From NCBI GenBank assembly GCA_963966185.1, contig CAWZYM010000308.1:545001-609000 (forward strand): DNA of 64,000 nucleotides, in the 5' to 3' direction. The position numbers and the translations under genes were made by a program. This stretch comes from Rhabditoides inermis (taxonomy: Eukaryota; Nematoda; Chromadorea; Rhabditida; Rhabditidae). Below the pieces are notes generated by a model, which saw nothing but the letters and a program-made list of their open reading frames with translations, was not told the origin of the DNA and made no database searches. Shown piece by piece: positions 1 through 12,056 of this stretch (its first letter is position 1; every line of letters begins with the position of its first letter).

Positions 1-438
1 CTCGCACACACTGCGTTCGATTTCACGAATCTGTCAATCAAACATGATGTATCAAACGCGCGGCACGGCGTAATAAAACGCCCCGACGCACTGCTAATGC
101 CACCTCGGGTAAAATACGAAACTTGAGTAATTGCCATCTAATCGGACCCTCGCATCGCTTCTCCCTGCGGGCCTACGAACGGGAGAGTAGAGAGAGAAAT
201 TACATTTGCAGCTTTTCGGACCAGAAGAGTCCAAAAACTGAGGGAAGCAGAAATTTCCATGGTACAGGCGTCAATTATTCAGACTGGCAACAAAACCCAA
301 ATCCTCTCCGAACTCGTCACTTCAAGAAAGAGACAAAAGAGAGCGAAGGAAGAATAAGCGAAAGAGAAAGCGACCCACCGTAGGAGACTCCTTGCGTATT
401 GCATCTCACTAGACCGCCATCACAAAGTCGAAGTGAAA

Positions 439-485
<47 letters not shown>

Positions 486-1070
486 AGTGCTGGGCGAATA
501 GGTTGGAGGCAGGAAAAACGCGTGTGTTTTACAATGTGAAATGAGTGGCAATTGGCCGCGAGACTCGGCGCGGTCTGCTCTCATATAGGAAGACCAGGCC
601 CCGCCCCCTCGGTGATACTATGATTACATAGAGGGGATGGCATGATACTACGCTTGTCAAAAACATCGACGTCCACTATGGTCGTAAGCTGAGAGAGAGT
701 GGCATGCACATTTCATCACGTGTGTTCATTGAGAGTATCCAGTGTTCAGTATCCACTATCATGAGAGGATGTGAGTCACGTTGTCGCCATGATAGCAACC
801 TTTTTCGGAAGTGGGGGCAAATTTGCAGCCACCGTGAATGAGTGTGTGGGTGTGTGAGAGAGAAAAATGGATAGAGAGAGAGAGAAATGGATAGATAGAC
901 AGAGAGAGGGGAGGGAAAGGGAGATATTGGTGTGTGATCCCTCCTGACCTTTTCACTCTCAACGAATATCAATACAGCGCGGAGCCAAATCTCAAAAACC
1001 GCTGGCATCTGGCTAATGCAATATCGCCACAGATTACACCTAGACGCAATTCACCCGTAGAGTATAGGAG

Positions 1071-1103
<33 letters not shown>

Positions 1104-4100
1104 AGAGAGAGATGTCCCAGGAACGTATATACGTCACATCCTTGCATACTTTGCAGTAAGAGAGCCGTTGTGATATGAAATTCGAGCCTTGTTCAGAGTA
1201 GCCGCTAAAACAATGAGGAATTGACAAAGCAGAGAGAGTAGTTCACAAATAAATAACAGAACCCCTGTTTCGGCCCATTATCCTTTCGGCCCATTAAACA
1301 AAAAACAAATTCAACGGATCTCTAGAATTTGAAAATCCTCGAGGCTTTGAACTTTCAAGATACAGAGAACAAAGAGTAAAAATCAGTTTATAACAAACAA
1401 GTTTCTTACCGTGTCAGTGTCTTTGTCCAATCCTCGGAATACTTTCGTCTACCACTTCTACTGCTAGCGATACTCATTGATCGCATAACTGCAACGTCAC
1501 AAAATCAATAAATAAATCAATAATAGCGACAGCGTGACGCACACTTTATCCGGCATGAAACTCATTACCGCGTTCCGCGAAAATTGTTCGAAAAACTAGG
1601 AGACTATTATAGAGAGAAGATCTCGATATTATCCCGCCGGGAAAATAGAGGATAGAAAGCGACTGTCAAAGAAGATAAGGGATACTGTAGAGGTGGATGG
1701 GATTGTGAAAATGACAGATTGTATGTGGATAGATAGAGAGAGAGGGTGTAGGCCTGAGAGAGAACGTAATCATCCCTAGGCTACGCGCCAAATTAAACAA
1801 CGACCAAGGGTAGATAGGAAATCTCATCGAAGAAGGCCTACTCAAACTCATCTCTGCTACGTGCTACTGCGATTGAGAGAGAGAGGGGGGGGAGGGGAGA
1901 GAGACAAGGGACAGAGAGCGCGCGCGAGAAAGTGAGAGATTAGAGGTTAGACGATTGTACTAGTGACTAGTACTTCTATCCCATGTCAGGAAAACAATAC
2001 TTACACTTACGAGTTGTTTTTAGCATCAAAAGACGGCTAAACATTATCCTAGAATCGTTACATAATTATACACACTATGTACAGTGTAACTGTAATTTTG
2101 TATGAAGAGTGAATAGATAAAGCTACAAAAAATAAAGCAGTCTGATTATCCATTTTCAATATCATGCATCAGGATCAGAGATCGAGTAATTATGCAGTCT
2201 CGAACGCAGAATCGCATAAATATCCATGGGGGTTCGGAAACACGCTAGATCGCTGGAATATAGCAGAGAATATTAGTGGGTGCCGAAAGAGAGGACATCA
2301 GACATCGGAAGCTGCGGCGCATAGCATATTTCTAGAAATCACGCCTGCAGGGATTGAGAAAAGAGGAGAAGGAGGAGGCAGAGTGAGTAGCATTCATCCT
2401 TTTTCTCGTCTTTTTCCTCTCTCATGCGAGAGATGACAGTTGTCTTCCACAGAGACAACTCAATCGGAGAGAGCGCAGACAAGTAAGCATAAATGTCTAG
2501 GCGAGAGTGCAAGTGATCGGAGAGAGTGCAGACAGATCCCATGTATTTTGCGCGTCACAGGTGGGTTTGCAATGGGGCACGCTGTTTCGAATAGACCGGA
2601 AACGGTGAAAATAGATTTGCCCTGCGTCTATAAGTATCACCCTCTCGAGCAAATAAGGTAACCCAATATTATAGGGAATGTTATCTACACGAGAGACGAC
2701 GTCCCTGCTCACACTTCACAGTCACAGGTATCCACATGGGAATTGTTATATGTTCGTTTGTGTGAAAATAAATAAAGGTCCTTGGTTCTTGGTTGTCGTG
2801 GCGACTCTGACGCGCACTTTCACAGGCACATCTCTCTCTCCCTCTCTTTCTCTCTCTATTCCTCTCTCCCTCTCCCTCCCCCCCCTCTCTCTCTCCCGCC
2901 ACAGTAGGCATATTGTAGGTATATCGGGACTCAAGGCACACAACGAAGCCACTCAACCTCGCCTCTCTCTTTCTTTTTCTCTCGTCACTCTTCCTATGTC
3001 CTATCTTCTCAGCCATGGAGACAGTGTGACCGCTAGTTTTTCACTCAGAATGCAGAATAGTGCAAAGCACTTTCTATAAATAGTCTACAGCACCTTCTCA
3101 CTCAGCTTCAAATATTCGAATATAATTATTAATTATCGAAATGACCCACAAGTGATCGATGCGATTTCTCCCGAGACAGATCATCCCACTCGCATTGGAC
3201 TGAAAACAGGGACAAAAAGACAATATGTAATTTTCGCGAAACGATTGCGAACAATACTCGAAAACATGCGGCGCCAATCGTCAATCGTCAAAAACTCATC
3301 GCACGGAAGTGACAAGTGCGAGGATCCGGCGAAAATACACACGAGAGTGTGCTGGGGTGAACTTGTCGCGTAAGCAGTGACGATTGATGGGTGTCGGGTG
3401 CGAGGCTGGCAAGTGGAATGGCCGGCATTACGCAACTCATACTCATCACACTCTGCTGCGATGAGAAGAAGAGTGTCAAGTCAACATCCACAGCCAAGAG
3501 AGCCAGACACTCACTCAGAAATCCAGCTGTTACAATTTAATTTATCGCCTCTCCCACCCGTTCGCCTCTCACCTTGCGTTTGCTGCGAATTGATGAACTC
3601 GCAAATTGTGTTATTTATGGCAGTTTATCAAAAATTGAATCCGGCTGATGCTATTGGTTAATCATGCATTTCTAATTCGTGAGCAACGTATCATCGACAT
3701 AAGAAGCGAGAGAAAGTTGCATTCAGTCACGCTACTCACATCAGACATGAAAAACTGCATGAAAATACCAACACGAAGGAATAATATAGAGGATTAATTA
3801 GTAGCGCCTGAGGCAATCGACCGGGGAAAAGGAAAAGGAAATACGGATGTATTTCATTTTGATGGATCATGTAGGTAGGAATGTAAACAGAACCAATTCT
3901 GGAACCCTGAAAATACCTGTAAACACGATTCGAAAAGGAAACAAGGAAACGGACGGATATGCATTCACGTGTACCGAACGAGAGCTGAAACCATTCATCA
4001 ACCACCTGGAACCTGATAAGATATTATGCTCTCTCTCTCGCTCGCACTCTCTCTCGCCCTTCCTCCATTTTGCTCATTCTCCCTCTTCAACAAACACATC

Positions 4101-4285
4101 GTGTACGAAATCGGCCTCACGAGCCAAATTCTCACAAAAAATATTATTCTTGCTAATTCCATAACGAGACCTGATAATTACGTAAATCATTTATCACATC
4201 AAAACGTGGCAGACCCTAATAAATACACGTGTTGCATGGGAATAGGGGCATAGGGCGGTGTGGGCGGGGCTAGTGTGGGCGGGGT
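1..4285. other. Intergenic region, no supported gene
   Basis: No reading frame here shows family motifs or a convincing chain of exons. The stretch holds (CT)n or (GA)n tracts near 441-482, 840-930, 1068-1112, 1875-1910 and 2830-2900, and otherwise AT-rich unique-looking DNA. It is the region downstream of the aquaporin gene, whose stop is at 4286. An unrecognised gene with very short exons, or a noncoding RNA, cannot be excluded. Confidence 0.6.
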
Positions 4286-7200
4286 CTAGTTGTTCTTCTT
4301 CTTCTGAGTCTTCTTGGCGACCTTGGTCTTGGATAGACGACGCATCAGGGAAGCCGCTCCCAACCAGCCAATAACAGGGCAGATCTGAGTCAACGGCATA
4401 TTGAAATTGTTCGAAATAACTTATTCTTAAAAAAAAAATGTTAATTATGATTTACTACTGTTATCACTGTCTGTATAAGTACTTGAATGATTCATGCCCT
4501 CTGATCCCGCCCCTTTGGCTCTGCCTCACTTACCCAGTACAGTGCGATGAACCACTGTGCATCGAGTCCCTGGCATCCGAACATGCGGGACGAGACGACC
4601 ACTGGGTTCAGGCCGGGCACACCAACGAACACAAGGGCTGCAAGCATCAGTAGGCAGAGAGTAGACACGCGCACACTTCCAACATCGAACAGACAAACCG
4701 CACTTTCATGAAAAAATACCGGAATTTCACTAACACGGGCAGCTTGCGCACCCGTCTTGGCGGATTTTTATGAAAACATGGCCATATACACAGTTTTTCA
4801 TGCTAATTCCGAATATGAGCATAACTTTTCCGGAATAGTAGTTCGAAATTCTTTTTTACACCCACCAAATAGACTACCCATGGAAATGACCTGTCAATAA
4901 CAGCAGCGTGGCCGAATGGGTAGTGAGTTGGAAAGTTAGAAATGACCATCGATGCGATGCCGCTATGCGGTAAAAGTTTTTGCCGATTCTCTTTTTCATC
5001 ACATGACCCATTGCCCTGACACTTATCTCATACTCATTGATATTTGTGAAAATCTTAAAATGGGATGAGAAGGAAATTGAGAATACATAGAAGCTCACGG
5101 AGTAGATCAGTATGTGATTGTTTTACTAGTATACACGTGACAGTTATAAGTTTTTTAAAGTTAAAAGTTGAAAGTTAGAAGTTCCACGCTTTTGTCTGTG
5201 ACAGCGCAGGCATTTGAAATTAAAGACCGCAACACCTTCTTCATCACTGTTACGTATACCAAACAGCGCTTCAAAGCTTGACAGATAAATTCCAGTTTTG
5301 CACAAATATCAATGAGACGAGTCAGGGAATTGGGACATGTGATGGAAAAGAGAACCAGCGAAAACTTTTGCCGCATAGCAGAATCGCATCGATAACGTAT
5401 CGATGGTCATTTCTAACTTTCCAACTCACTATCCATTCGGCTGTTAAAGGCACAGGGGCGTTTAGTGTTACCAAGGTTGATCGAAACTCACTTATGAGAA
5501 CTTGGCAAAACTGATTGCACGTAGCGGGAATCGAACCGGCGTAGCTTGGTCCGTGAAACGTGAGCGTTACCACAACACTACAACGACATGTGCTGTCGAA
5601 CTCATATCGACGTGATGCGCACAGAGCTCAACTTTTGGATAAGCATTTCGGCGCGAAGTTCGAATTCGCCTTACCAAGCTTCGCACGTGCACATGATGGT
5701 AAGCGTGTAGGTAACGCGGAAACGCCGTTCTTTCGCGTTTTCTTTGATTGTTTCGTGTATATATGGCTCAAGCAATGTTCCAAAGTCAAAACTAAGCGCC
5801 ACTGTGCCTTTAATGACAGGTCATTTCCATGGGTAGTCTATTCGGTGGGTATCAAAATGTATTTAAAACTACTATTCCGGAAAAGTTATGCTCCTATTCG
5901 GAATCAGCATAAAAAACTGTGTATATGACCATGTTTTCATGAGAATCCGCAAGACGGGTGCGCAAGCTGCCGGTGTAAATTACATCAGTAGAAAGCGATC
6001 TGAGGCATCGAAATATAATACGATAAGTTGATGGCTTAAGTGTTATTGAAAAGAGAGCTTCGGTTCGGGGAACTCTGATGAGTGAATTATACAGTTATCA
6101 AAACATATCATAATTATATTGTATGAAACACAATATTCGTGTTTTTGTTCCTTTCAAAAAATAATACAACACACTCACCGACGGAGATCATAGTGGAAAT
6201 GAGCACCGGGATCGAGATGAACTTGGCCTACAATACGGTACTTACAGTTACAGTCTGGAGAACTCAACCTTCAGTACTCTGAAATTCCACGTTCACCTAC
6301 AGTAATCTAAATGCATTATTGAATCCGTATTATATGTACAGTAGTTGAAATTGAAATTACAGTAATATTGCGTACCTTCTCGGGCAAAATGCCAATGACG
6401 ATGCGGATGAACGCGCATCCCAGCACCTCGAATGCGAGAACCAGAGGGAAATCGATCTTAATAAATTAATATAATCAATAACAATCCATAAACATCAATC
6501 GATAATCGATATACCTTATAGTTGATGGCGCAGGAGGGGTCGACGTAGCTGGAGTAGTGCACATTCGAGTAGGCCGCGGACGAGTACATGACAAGAGATA
6601 AAGTTATTGAGGAGAAACGAAAAAAAAATCACGCAGTTTCACTTTATCCTATATCAGAAAACTGTGATACGTACGTGAATGTATTAACTCATAGCATGAA
6701 TTAATGATACTATTGAAACGTATCGAAATCACACAAGAGAGGGATAAAGTGAAATCATCGCAATGTGCTCTATTGCGATATCATAAACGTATCACGCAAC
6801 GTATATTGAACAAACGTACCATAGTTGGGCGGCGAGTCGGAATGCGGACATGCCTCCCAGACACTGCGCCGCCACCAGAGTGAGCAGACGCTCCATCCTG
6901 AGAGAGGCAGTGGTCAACATGGAGTACGGTACTCAAATCATACAGTAATACTCACGGGATGATACCGTAGTAGAACGCCTCGATCGGACCGAGCGGCGAG
7001 ATAGCGGCGCCTGGAGACAATCAATCAATCAATCAATCAATAATTAATCGATACATGAAGCGACACGTACCCCTGTTGAGAACCGATCCAGAGGCGAGGA
7101 GGGTTGCGACAGTGAAGAATCCAGCAGCCAGACCGTAGTACCGGAACATGATGCCTAGAAAGATGTACAGTAACCACCAAATGGTACAGTAACCACTATA

Positions 7201-7524
7201 CAGTATTCCGCATATCCATATACACTACACAGTATTCCGCATATCCATTACAGTAACCCAAATTCGAAAGTACAGTAACCCACCGTTCTCGTAGACGCAT
7301 GTGCACATCTGGGCGGTGCCGATGAATTCGATGAGGAACACGTAGAGTGTGGAATTCACAGCGAACAGACGCGAGACCACCCTGAGAGTATTGATTAATT
7401 ATTGATTGATTATTGATTGATCGATTGCTTCATCTCACCTCCTGGACACCTCTGCCACGGCGAAGACGGTGACGTAGAAGGCTACGGCCGAGACGAGCGG
7501 ATGCCAGAACTCCAGATCGTCCAT
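4286..7524 (-). CDS. Aquaporin of the AQP11-like (unorthodox) group
   Basis: Membrane channel of the MIP family, expected to move water or small solutes. About ten exons read on the minus strand: the start M-D-D-L-E-F-W (7524-7522) has an acceptor two bases upstream (TGTGCAG|gt ATG), which fits trans-splicing. Helix 1 carries EFIGTAQMCTCVYENG (about 7284-7383), the hallmark of the AQP11/nematode AQP-9/-10/-11 group. The first pore box appears as S-P-L in AAISPLGPIEAF (about 6958-7075), not NPA. The second is N-P-V in GLNPVVVSSRMFG (about 4545-4640). The last exon gives ICPVIGWLGAASLMRR and a Lys-rich tail ending K-K-K-N-N. The final intron (about 4667-6178) is enlarged by a nested transposon. 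The family call is strong; the exact orthologue and the small exon near 6533-6566 are less certain. Confidence 0.82.
5447..5810. mobile_element. MITE inserted inside the 4734-5975 element, TA target duplication
   Basis: A 364-bp insertion interrupts the right arm of the outer element. Its ends are inverted (AAGGCACAGGGGCG at the left, complement of CGCCACTGTGCCTT at the right). TA lies on both sides (5445-5446 and 5811-5812). The uninterrupted left arm of the outer element supplies the empty-site sequence and has one TA at the matching place. TA duplication suggests a Tc1/mariner-type non-autonomous element. It carries a tRNA-like segment on the minus strand. Confidence 0.75.
5518..5596 (-). 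repeat. tRNA-like segment (SINE-head or tRNA-Glu-like relic) inside the inner MITE
   Basis: On the minus strand this reads an A-box-like GTTGTAGTGTTGTGGTAAC, an anticodon-like arm with loop GTTTCAC, and a B box GGTTCGATTCCC. The loop resembles tRNA-Glu(UUC). The ends pair over only about four bases (GCAC/GTGC), so a working tRNA is unlikely. Similar A/B-box units occur near 43115-43195, 47710-47785 and 48900-48985. Confidence 0.6.
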
Positions 7525-7666
7525 ACCTGCACATCAATGGAGGGGTAGGAACAAGGAAGACAGGCGACAGACAGGCAACACTCAAACCATGCCAACAAAA
7601 CATGACGTTCACGAGAATTTCGCATGGTCAACACAAACATGAATGGGAAAATCGATGCGTAGAGGA

Positions 7667-7702
<36 letters not shown>

Positions 7703-8544
7703 GTAAATCGAATTATACACATCAAATGAGTGCTCACCACACCCGTAACCACACATACGTACGTACGCTATCATTCAACTGATACCGATATGATAGCGTT
7801 CCCTATTCCAAGTTTCCTATCACTGTGAGATGGAGGAAGGAGGGTGATAAATAGAAAAGAAAGTAGTATCACAAGGCAAAGTTTCGCACTATCAAACGAT
7901 AAATGGCAAAGGTAGAAAAAATGTACAAACAAACGATGCAACTGGAGCGATTAGGAGCATCTTTCAACCGAAGGTAACGAGAACTGACTAGAAACTGCAT
8001 AATGATAGACGAACACATATGAAAGATTCGCATCAATCGAAAACTGCATACACACATATGTGGATAAGACGGGACGCAGCGGCGATTGATTCAGATTGCG
8101 GGATCGGGAGTGAGAGGGGCGAGAGAGCGCGGGAAAACAGGAGTGCCCAGACATGACACTGACCCCGGACGCTCACTGCGCGCTAGTATACGTGGAACTA
8201 GACCACTCGTGAGCTTTGATTAGATTCGATATCCCATTAATCACGTATATGCATTATAAAACATTTATCGTCGCGATACAAAATCTCAAAACAACGGAGA
8301 GAGACAAAAAAAAACGCGGCGATGTGCGTTTTGAAGAAGAGGCACGATTGAGATCTGTAAACAGGGGTGGGGTCGTGTGTAGTGTTACGTGGTGCGGGTG
8401 TGTGGAGTGTAGTGTAGTGTAGTGTAGTCTGACAAGAATGCGCGCGAACTCGATGTAACTTCAAAATACAATGACAAAATGTATAAAGGAAACATGTTGA
8501 GAGAGATCAGAAAACAATTGAGTATTGTAAACAGGGAGTGACTA
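7525..8544. other. Region between aquaporin start and alpha-arrestin end
   Basis: This holds the aquaporin upstream region and the arrestin 3' flank. It contains an (AG)n tract at about 7671-7699 and a short TGTAG repeat at about 8408-8428. No exon is supported. Confidence 0.55.
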
Positions 8545-8880
8545 TTACACTTTCTCGAGCGACTTCAACAAAGGGAGCGAGTCGTCGCCGTGCTTTTCCA
8601 GGCGCTCCAGAGACTTCTTCAGATCCGAGTTGGAACCGGCGATCACACTCCTCCTCCGCCCTCCATTCGCATCAGTCACCAGCGACAGAGACGAGTCAGC
8701 GATGCGAGTGAACTGGAAACAACAAGTAAACAAACATGTAAACAAATAAACAACTGACGGATCCGCTGCGGAGGTCCCTGTCGGCTGCTGCGCCGAAGCG
8801 CGGAGAGCCCACTCGACGGTCGGCAATTCGAGCATAGACCGGACGGTAGAGAACGACCTGGAACTCTCTCTCTCTTTCTC

Positions 8881-8922
<42 letters not shown>

Positions 8923-10321
8923 CCTCTCCCCTTCCCCTCTCTCCTCACCTCCTCCTCCCTGCCTATCTCATCCGCATCTCCATCGTACACCTGTCCCAGA
9001 CGGAACTCCGGCGAAATGTACCTCCCGCCCTCTACGTGGATCGAACAGAAATCTGAATTAATTTTAATTGATATTATTGCTTTTCTCTAATTCCGTTACC
9101 ATAATCGATGGGAGGTGGCGGCTGATTGGGTATCCTGTATGGCACAGTCGCCACAGTGATGGGGAAATCCAGAGGGAGACACTCGTTGCCCTTCTCATCC
9201 TCTAGAGACACCTGCAAAAATTGTTTAAAATACGGTAACTGTCTTGTTTTTCAACAAAATTTGATGATGTTTGGTATTTCTCGCGTCACTCATTATTCTC
9301 TAAAAGGCAAAATAAATCCAACCAACCGGATTCGAACCAGTGACCTAAGGATAGCTGCGAACTCTACAGTCCTCCGCTCTACCAACTGAGCTATGGTTGG
9401 AATGAAGTGAGCGCTGCCGGCAGCCGCCATATGACAGCTGTCTCTCTAGCTGCGAGAGAAAACGGGTTGCAGGGTGTGGAAAGTGCATGGATTATCGCTG
9501 CAGCTTCGCAAACAGAAGCCATTCATATAGAAAGAAGTGTTCGCTCTTTTCGCACATAGCAAAAAGTGAAGGAAACACATCATATACAAAGTAACTTGAT
9601 AGTAATATAACTACAAAGTAACCAACCTGCAGCACGTAGTATATCTGGATGAGCCTGCACACTCCAATCAGTGTGGGGGGCACAGTGGGCAGTCGGATAG
9701 GCTGTTCCAGGGTCGAGTCGTACTTGCCTTGCGAGTTCGCAGCGATCGGAGACGACCCAAAATGATATCGTTTACACATTTGCACATTTATCTTTTTCTA
9801 CATATCTACATCATTCGTTGATTGATGATAGTGACTCAATATTACTAATGTTCTCTGTTCCTTACATCCCATAATCTCTTCCGGATTAGTTGTTCGAACT
9901 CTGGAGGCACAGAGAGAAAAAAAAAGTGAATTCCTACACGTACATAACGTCGGAAAGGGAGAAGTCATGTGCATTTTTTTTGCATTTGCATGCAACACTT
10001 ATACAAAACAAACCCACTTGTTCTCGAAGACTGTGCACGTGACAGACTTGTTCTCGCCCAGCACTCCTTTGTCGATGAAATACTCCACGTGCTGGAATCA
10101 ATCGATAAACCAATTAATACAGAGTGCATCTCACCTGAATCAGCCGCACCACGATGGTCTGCTGGGAGCGCTGTCGGTTTTCCACCTACAGAGGAGGGAG
10201 ATGAGAGAGGAGAGAGGAGAGAGGAGAGAGGAGAGAGGAGAGAGGAGAGAGGAGAGAGGAGAGAGGAGAGAGGAGAGAGGAGAGAGGAGAGAGGAGAGAG
10301 GAGAGAGGAGAGAGGAGAGAG

Positions 10322-10353
<32 letters not shown>

Positions 10354-10901
10354 GGACCCACCTGTGCGCGCACTCGCAGGTTCTCGCCGCACACGTATGC
10401 TGTTCTGTCGAGGGATACTCGGAGAGCGAGTGCCCCTCGACGACAGCACCAACAACACGTAGTCTTACGGTCCTGCGCAGTCAGGGCGGTCTGTAACAAG
10501 CACATCTCTCTCTCTCTCTCTCTCCCCTCTCTCTCTTTTTCCAATCCGATTTTTCATCTCACTCAAACAATCCTTTTTATCTCATCCCATGTTGATCCCA
10601 CTACTGATCCCTTATTTACTGATACTGTTGTGACGAAGTTTTCTATCTTGCATTACATAAGAGTGCTCTTAAATCTGCTAAACTTTACACGATTCTGTAT
10701 AGGAATAAAGACAGCTTATCTCTATTTAATAAAGTAATATAATAGTAATTAGCCCACCAAGTACTTCTCCTCCATCACATCGGCATGCGGACCGATGATT
10801 GTGAAATACTTGATGCCCTGAGGCGAGGAGGCATACGGGATGTCGATGATCACCTATAAACACGTCATCTTTAATCTGTTTCGAAGCATATACTAAATAT
10901 G

Positions 10902-10945
<44 letters not shown>

Positions 10946-12056
10946 CACTTTTATATAGTACCGTATGGTTCCGTGGCGGCTCTCGAACGAGCATGGCAGT
11001 GCTGACTGTGGCAATTCGAATTGGAACGGCAGTTGGTGCATGCCCCGCGGGAGAATCGGACACTCTGAGTCGTCTGTCTTGTCTGGAAGGAAAGGCACAC
11101 TTATAATCTTGCCATCTTTCTACTATTACATGTACACTACAGTACATTACTACTACTACATTCTAACTCTACTACACTACTACTACACTATTACATGTAG
11201 AAATTATGTACATGTGGATCGAATAGATTTTTTCATGATGGTAACATTGCAGTGACAGTTCGGAAGTGTGACTGCTGAACTGGTATGTATGCTGCTCGCT
11301 CACCTTTTCCCCAAATGAGCACCTTCTCATCGAGAACGTATTGATCGTCCCGCACCGTGCGACGCTCACCCGACTTGACCACCTTCAAGTCCATGTTCAA
11401 GTTCAATCGCAATATTACGTCTGAGTATATCAAAAAATCATCCGGAAACACTTTCGAAACTCCATGTGGAGTGGAGAGAGAACAGTAGAGAAGAATAGTC
11501 GAATAGACTTTGTGGTCAGTCTCTTCGAAACAGCCCCTTCAAAACGCTTTCGGAACACGCTGTTTGGTCGTGTTTCGAAAGCGTTTCGAAGAGACTGACC
11601 GCTACTTAATAGACTGATCCGCACCTTGAGTGTGGCGTGTGCTTTTCCCCTCAGAAGCACCCGGATGCCCTTTATCTTGATGTTTTCCGTGTTTTCCAGC
11701 ACCACCGTGCCCTGGATCGACTCGCCAGCGTAGTACACATCCTAAACAACACATTTAAAAAGTCCGATATCATTTCTGCTTTTATTTCACTGGCTACATT
11801 AATTAAAATCTCGTGGTACATCGGATAAACATTACATCTCGTTATATTTGAAAAATAGTTTGGTTTTTATTTCAGTTTTCTGTAATGTGATTCAAATGTT
11901 TTGGAGTTTTGGTATGCGCATACGAGAATGTTTTCATTTGGTTATCGTGGAATGAGCTTGCAATGCATCCAGAGCCAAAACAGATTATCGATTTATCGAT
12001 TTCCCTCTATCGATTACCTTTCCGAGCCGGATGTCGAACGCGGATATGTAGTCCAT
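8545..12056 (-). CDS. Alpha-arrestin (ARRDC-type) protein
   Basis: Adaptor of the arrestin fold, expected to work in membrane-protein ubiquitination and endocytic sorting. About twelve exons on the minus strand. The N-terminus reads M-D-Y-I-S-A-F-D-I-R-L (start 12056), then YYAGESIQGTVVLENTEN and KGIRVLLRGKAHATL (about 11625-11738), the typical first strands of an arrestin N-domain. Then follow RRTVRDDQYVLDEKVLIWG, a segment ending LPFQFELPQSALPCSFE that gives the usual proline-rich domain link, and EKYLVIIDIPYASS-like strands. The C-domain includes VEYFIDKGVLGENKSV and IQIYYVLQV. It ends in a charged tail with stop at 8545. A good acceptor (TGTTGTGTTTGCAG) lies about 20 bases upstream of the chosen ATG, so this is either the trans-spliced first exon or follows a noncoding exon. 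No PPxY motif was seen, although a PPPPIDY stretch is present. Several introns carry (AG)n tracts. Confidence 0.85.
9317..9400 (-). tRNA. tRNA-Tyr (GUA) with an 11-nt intron
   Basis: The cloverleaf folds fully: acceptor CCAACCA pairs with TGGTTGG plus discriminator A, the D arm is GCTCAGTTGGTAGAGC, the anticodon loop holds GTA, and the T arm has GGTTCGAATCC. An 11-base intron follows position 37, as is usual for eukaryotic tRNA-Tyr. Total length is 84 bases. It sits inside an intron of the alpha-arrestin gene on the same strand. Confidence 0.93.
10195..10352. repeat. Purine minisatellite (GAGAGAGGA-type units)
   Basis: Tandem AGAGGAGAG-like units run about 130 bases and then pass into (GA)n. 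It lies within an alpha-arrestin intron. The long apparent reading frames across it on both strands are low-complexity artefacts. Confidence 0.9.
11514..11600. repeat. Short inverted repeat in an arrestin intron
   Basis: GGTCAGTCTCTTCGAAAC at 11514 is repeated in inverted form at the end (GTTTCGAAGAGACTGACC, ending 11600). Part of the interior (CGCTTTCG and CGAAAGCG) is also complementary. It looks like a very short foldback element or MITE. No clear target duplication was seen. Confidence 0.6.

Larger units (their letters stand above)
4734..5975. mobile_element. Non-autonomous DNA transposon with long inverted arms, 3-bp TAA target duplication
   Basis: The ends are inverted copies: CACGGGCAGCTTGCGCACCC at 4734 matches the complement of the sequence ending at 5975. 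The arms continue inward for about 300 bases (left 4734-5060, right about 5280-5975, the right arm interrupted by a second insertion). TAA flanks both ends (4731-4733 and 5976-5978). A TWA-type 3-bp duplication is typical of PIF/Harbinger elements. No transposase frame is visible, so this is a MITE-like or foldback element lying in the last aquaporin intron. Confidence 0.8.

Noticed and set aside
9967..10737. 256-residue plus-strand frame with REERGER repeats
   Set aside because: It crosses several minus-strand arrestin exons and a GAGAGGA minisatellite, with no start context or family features.
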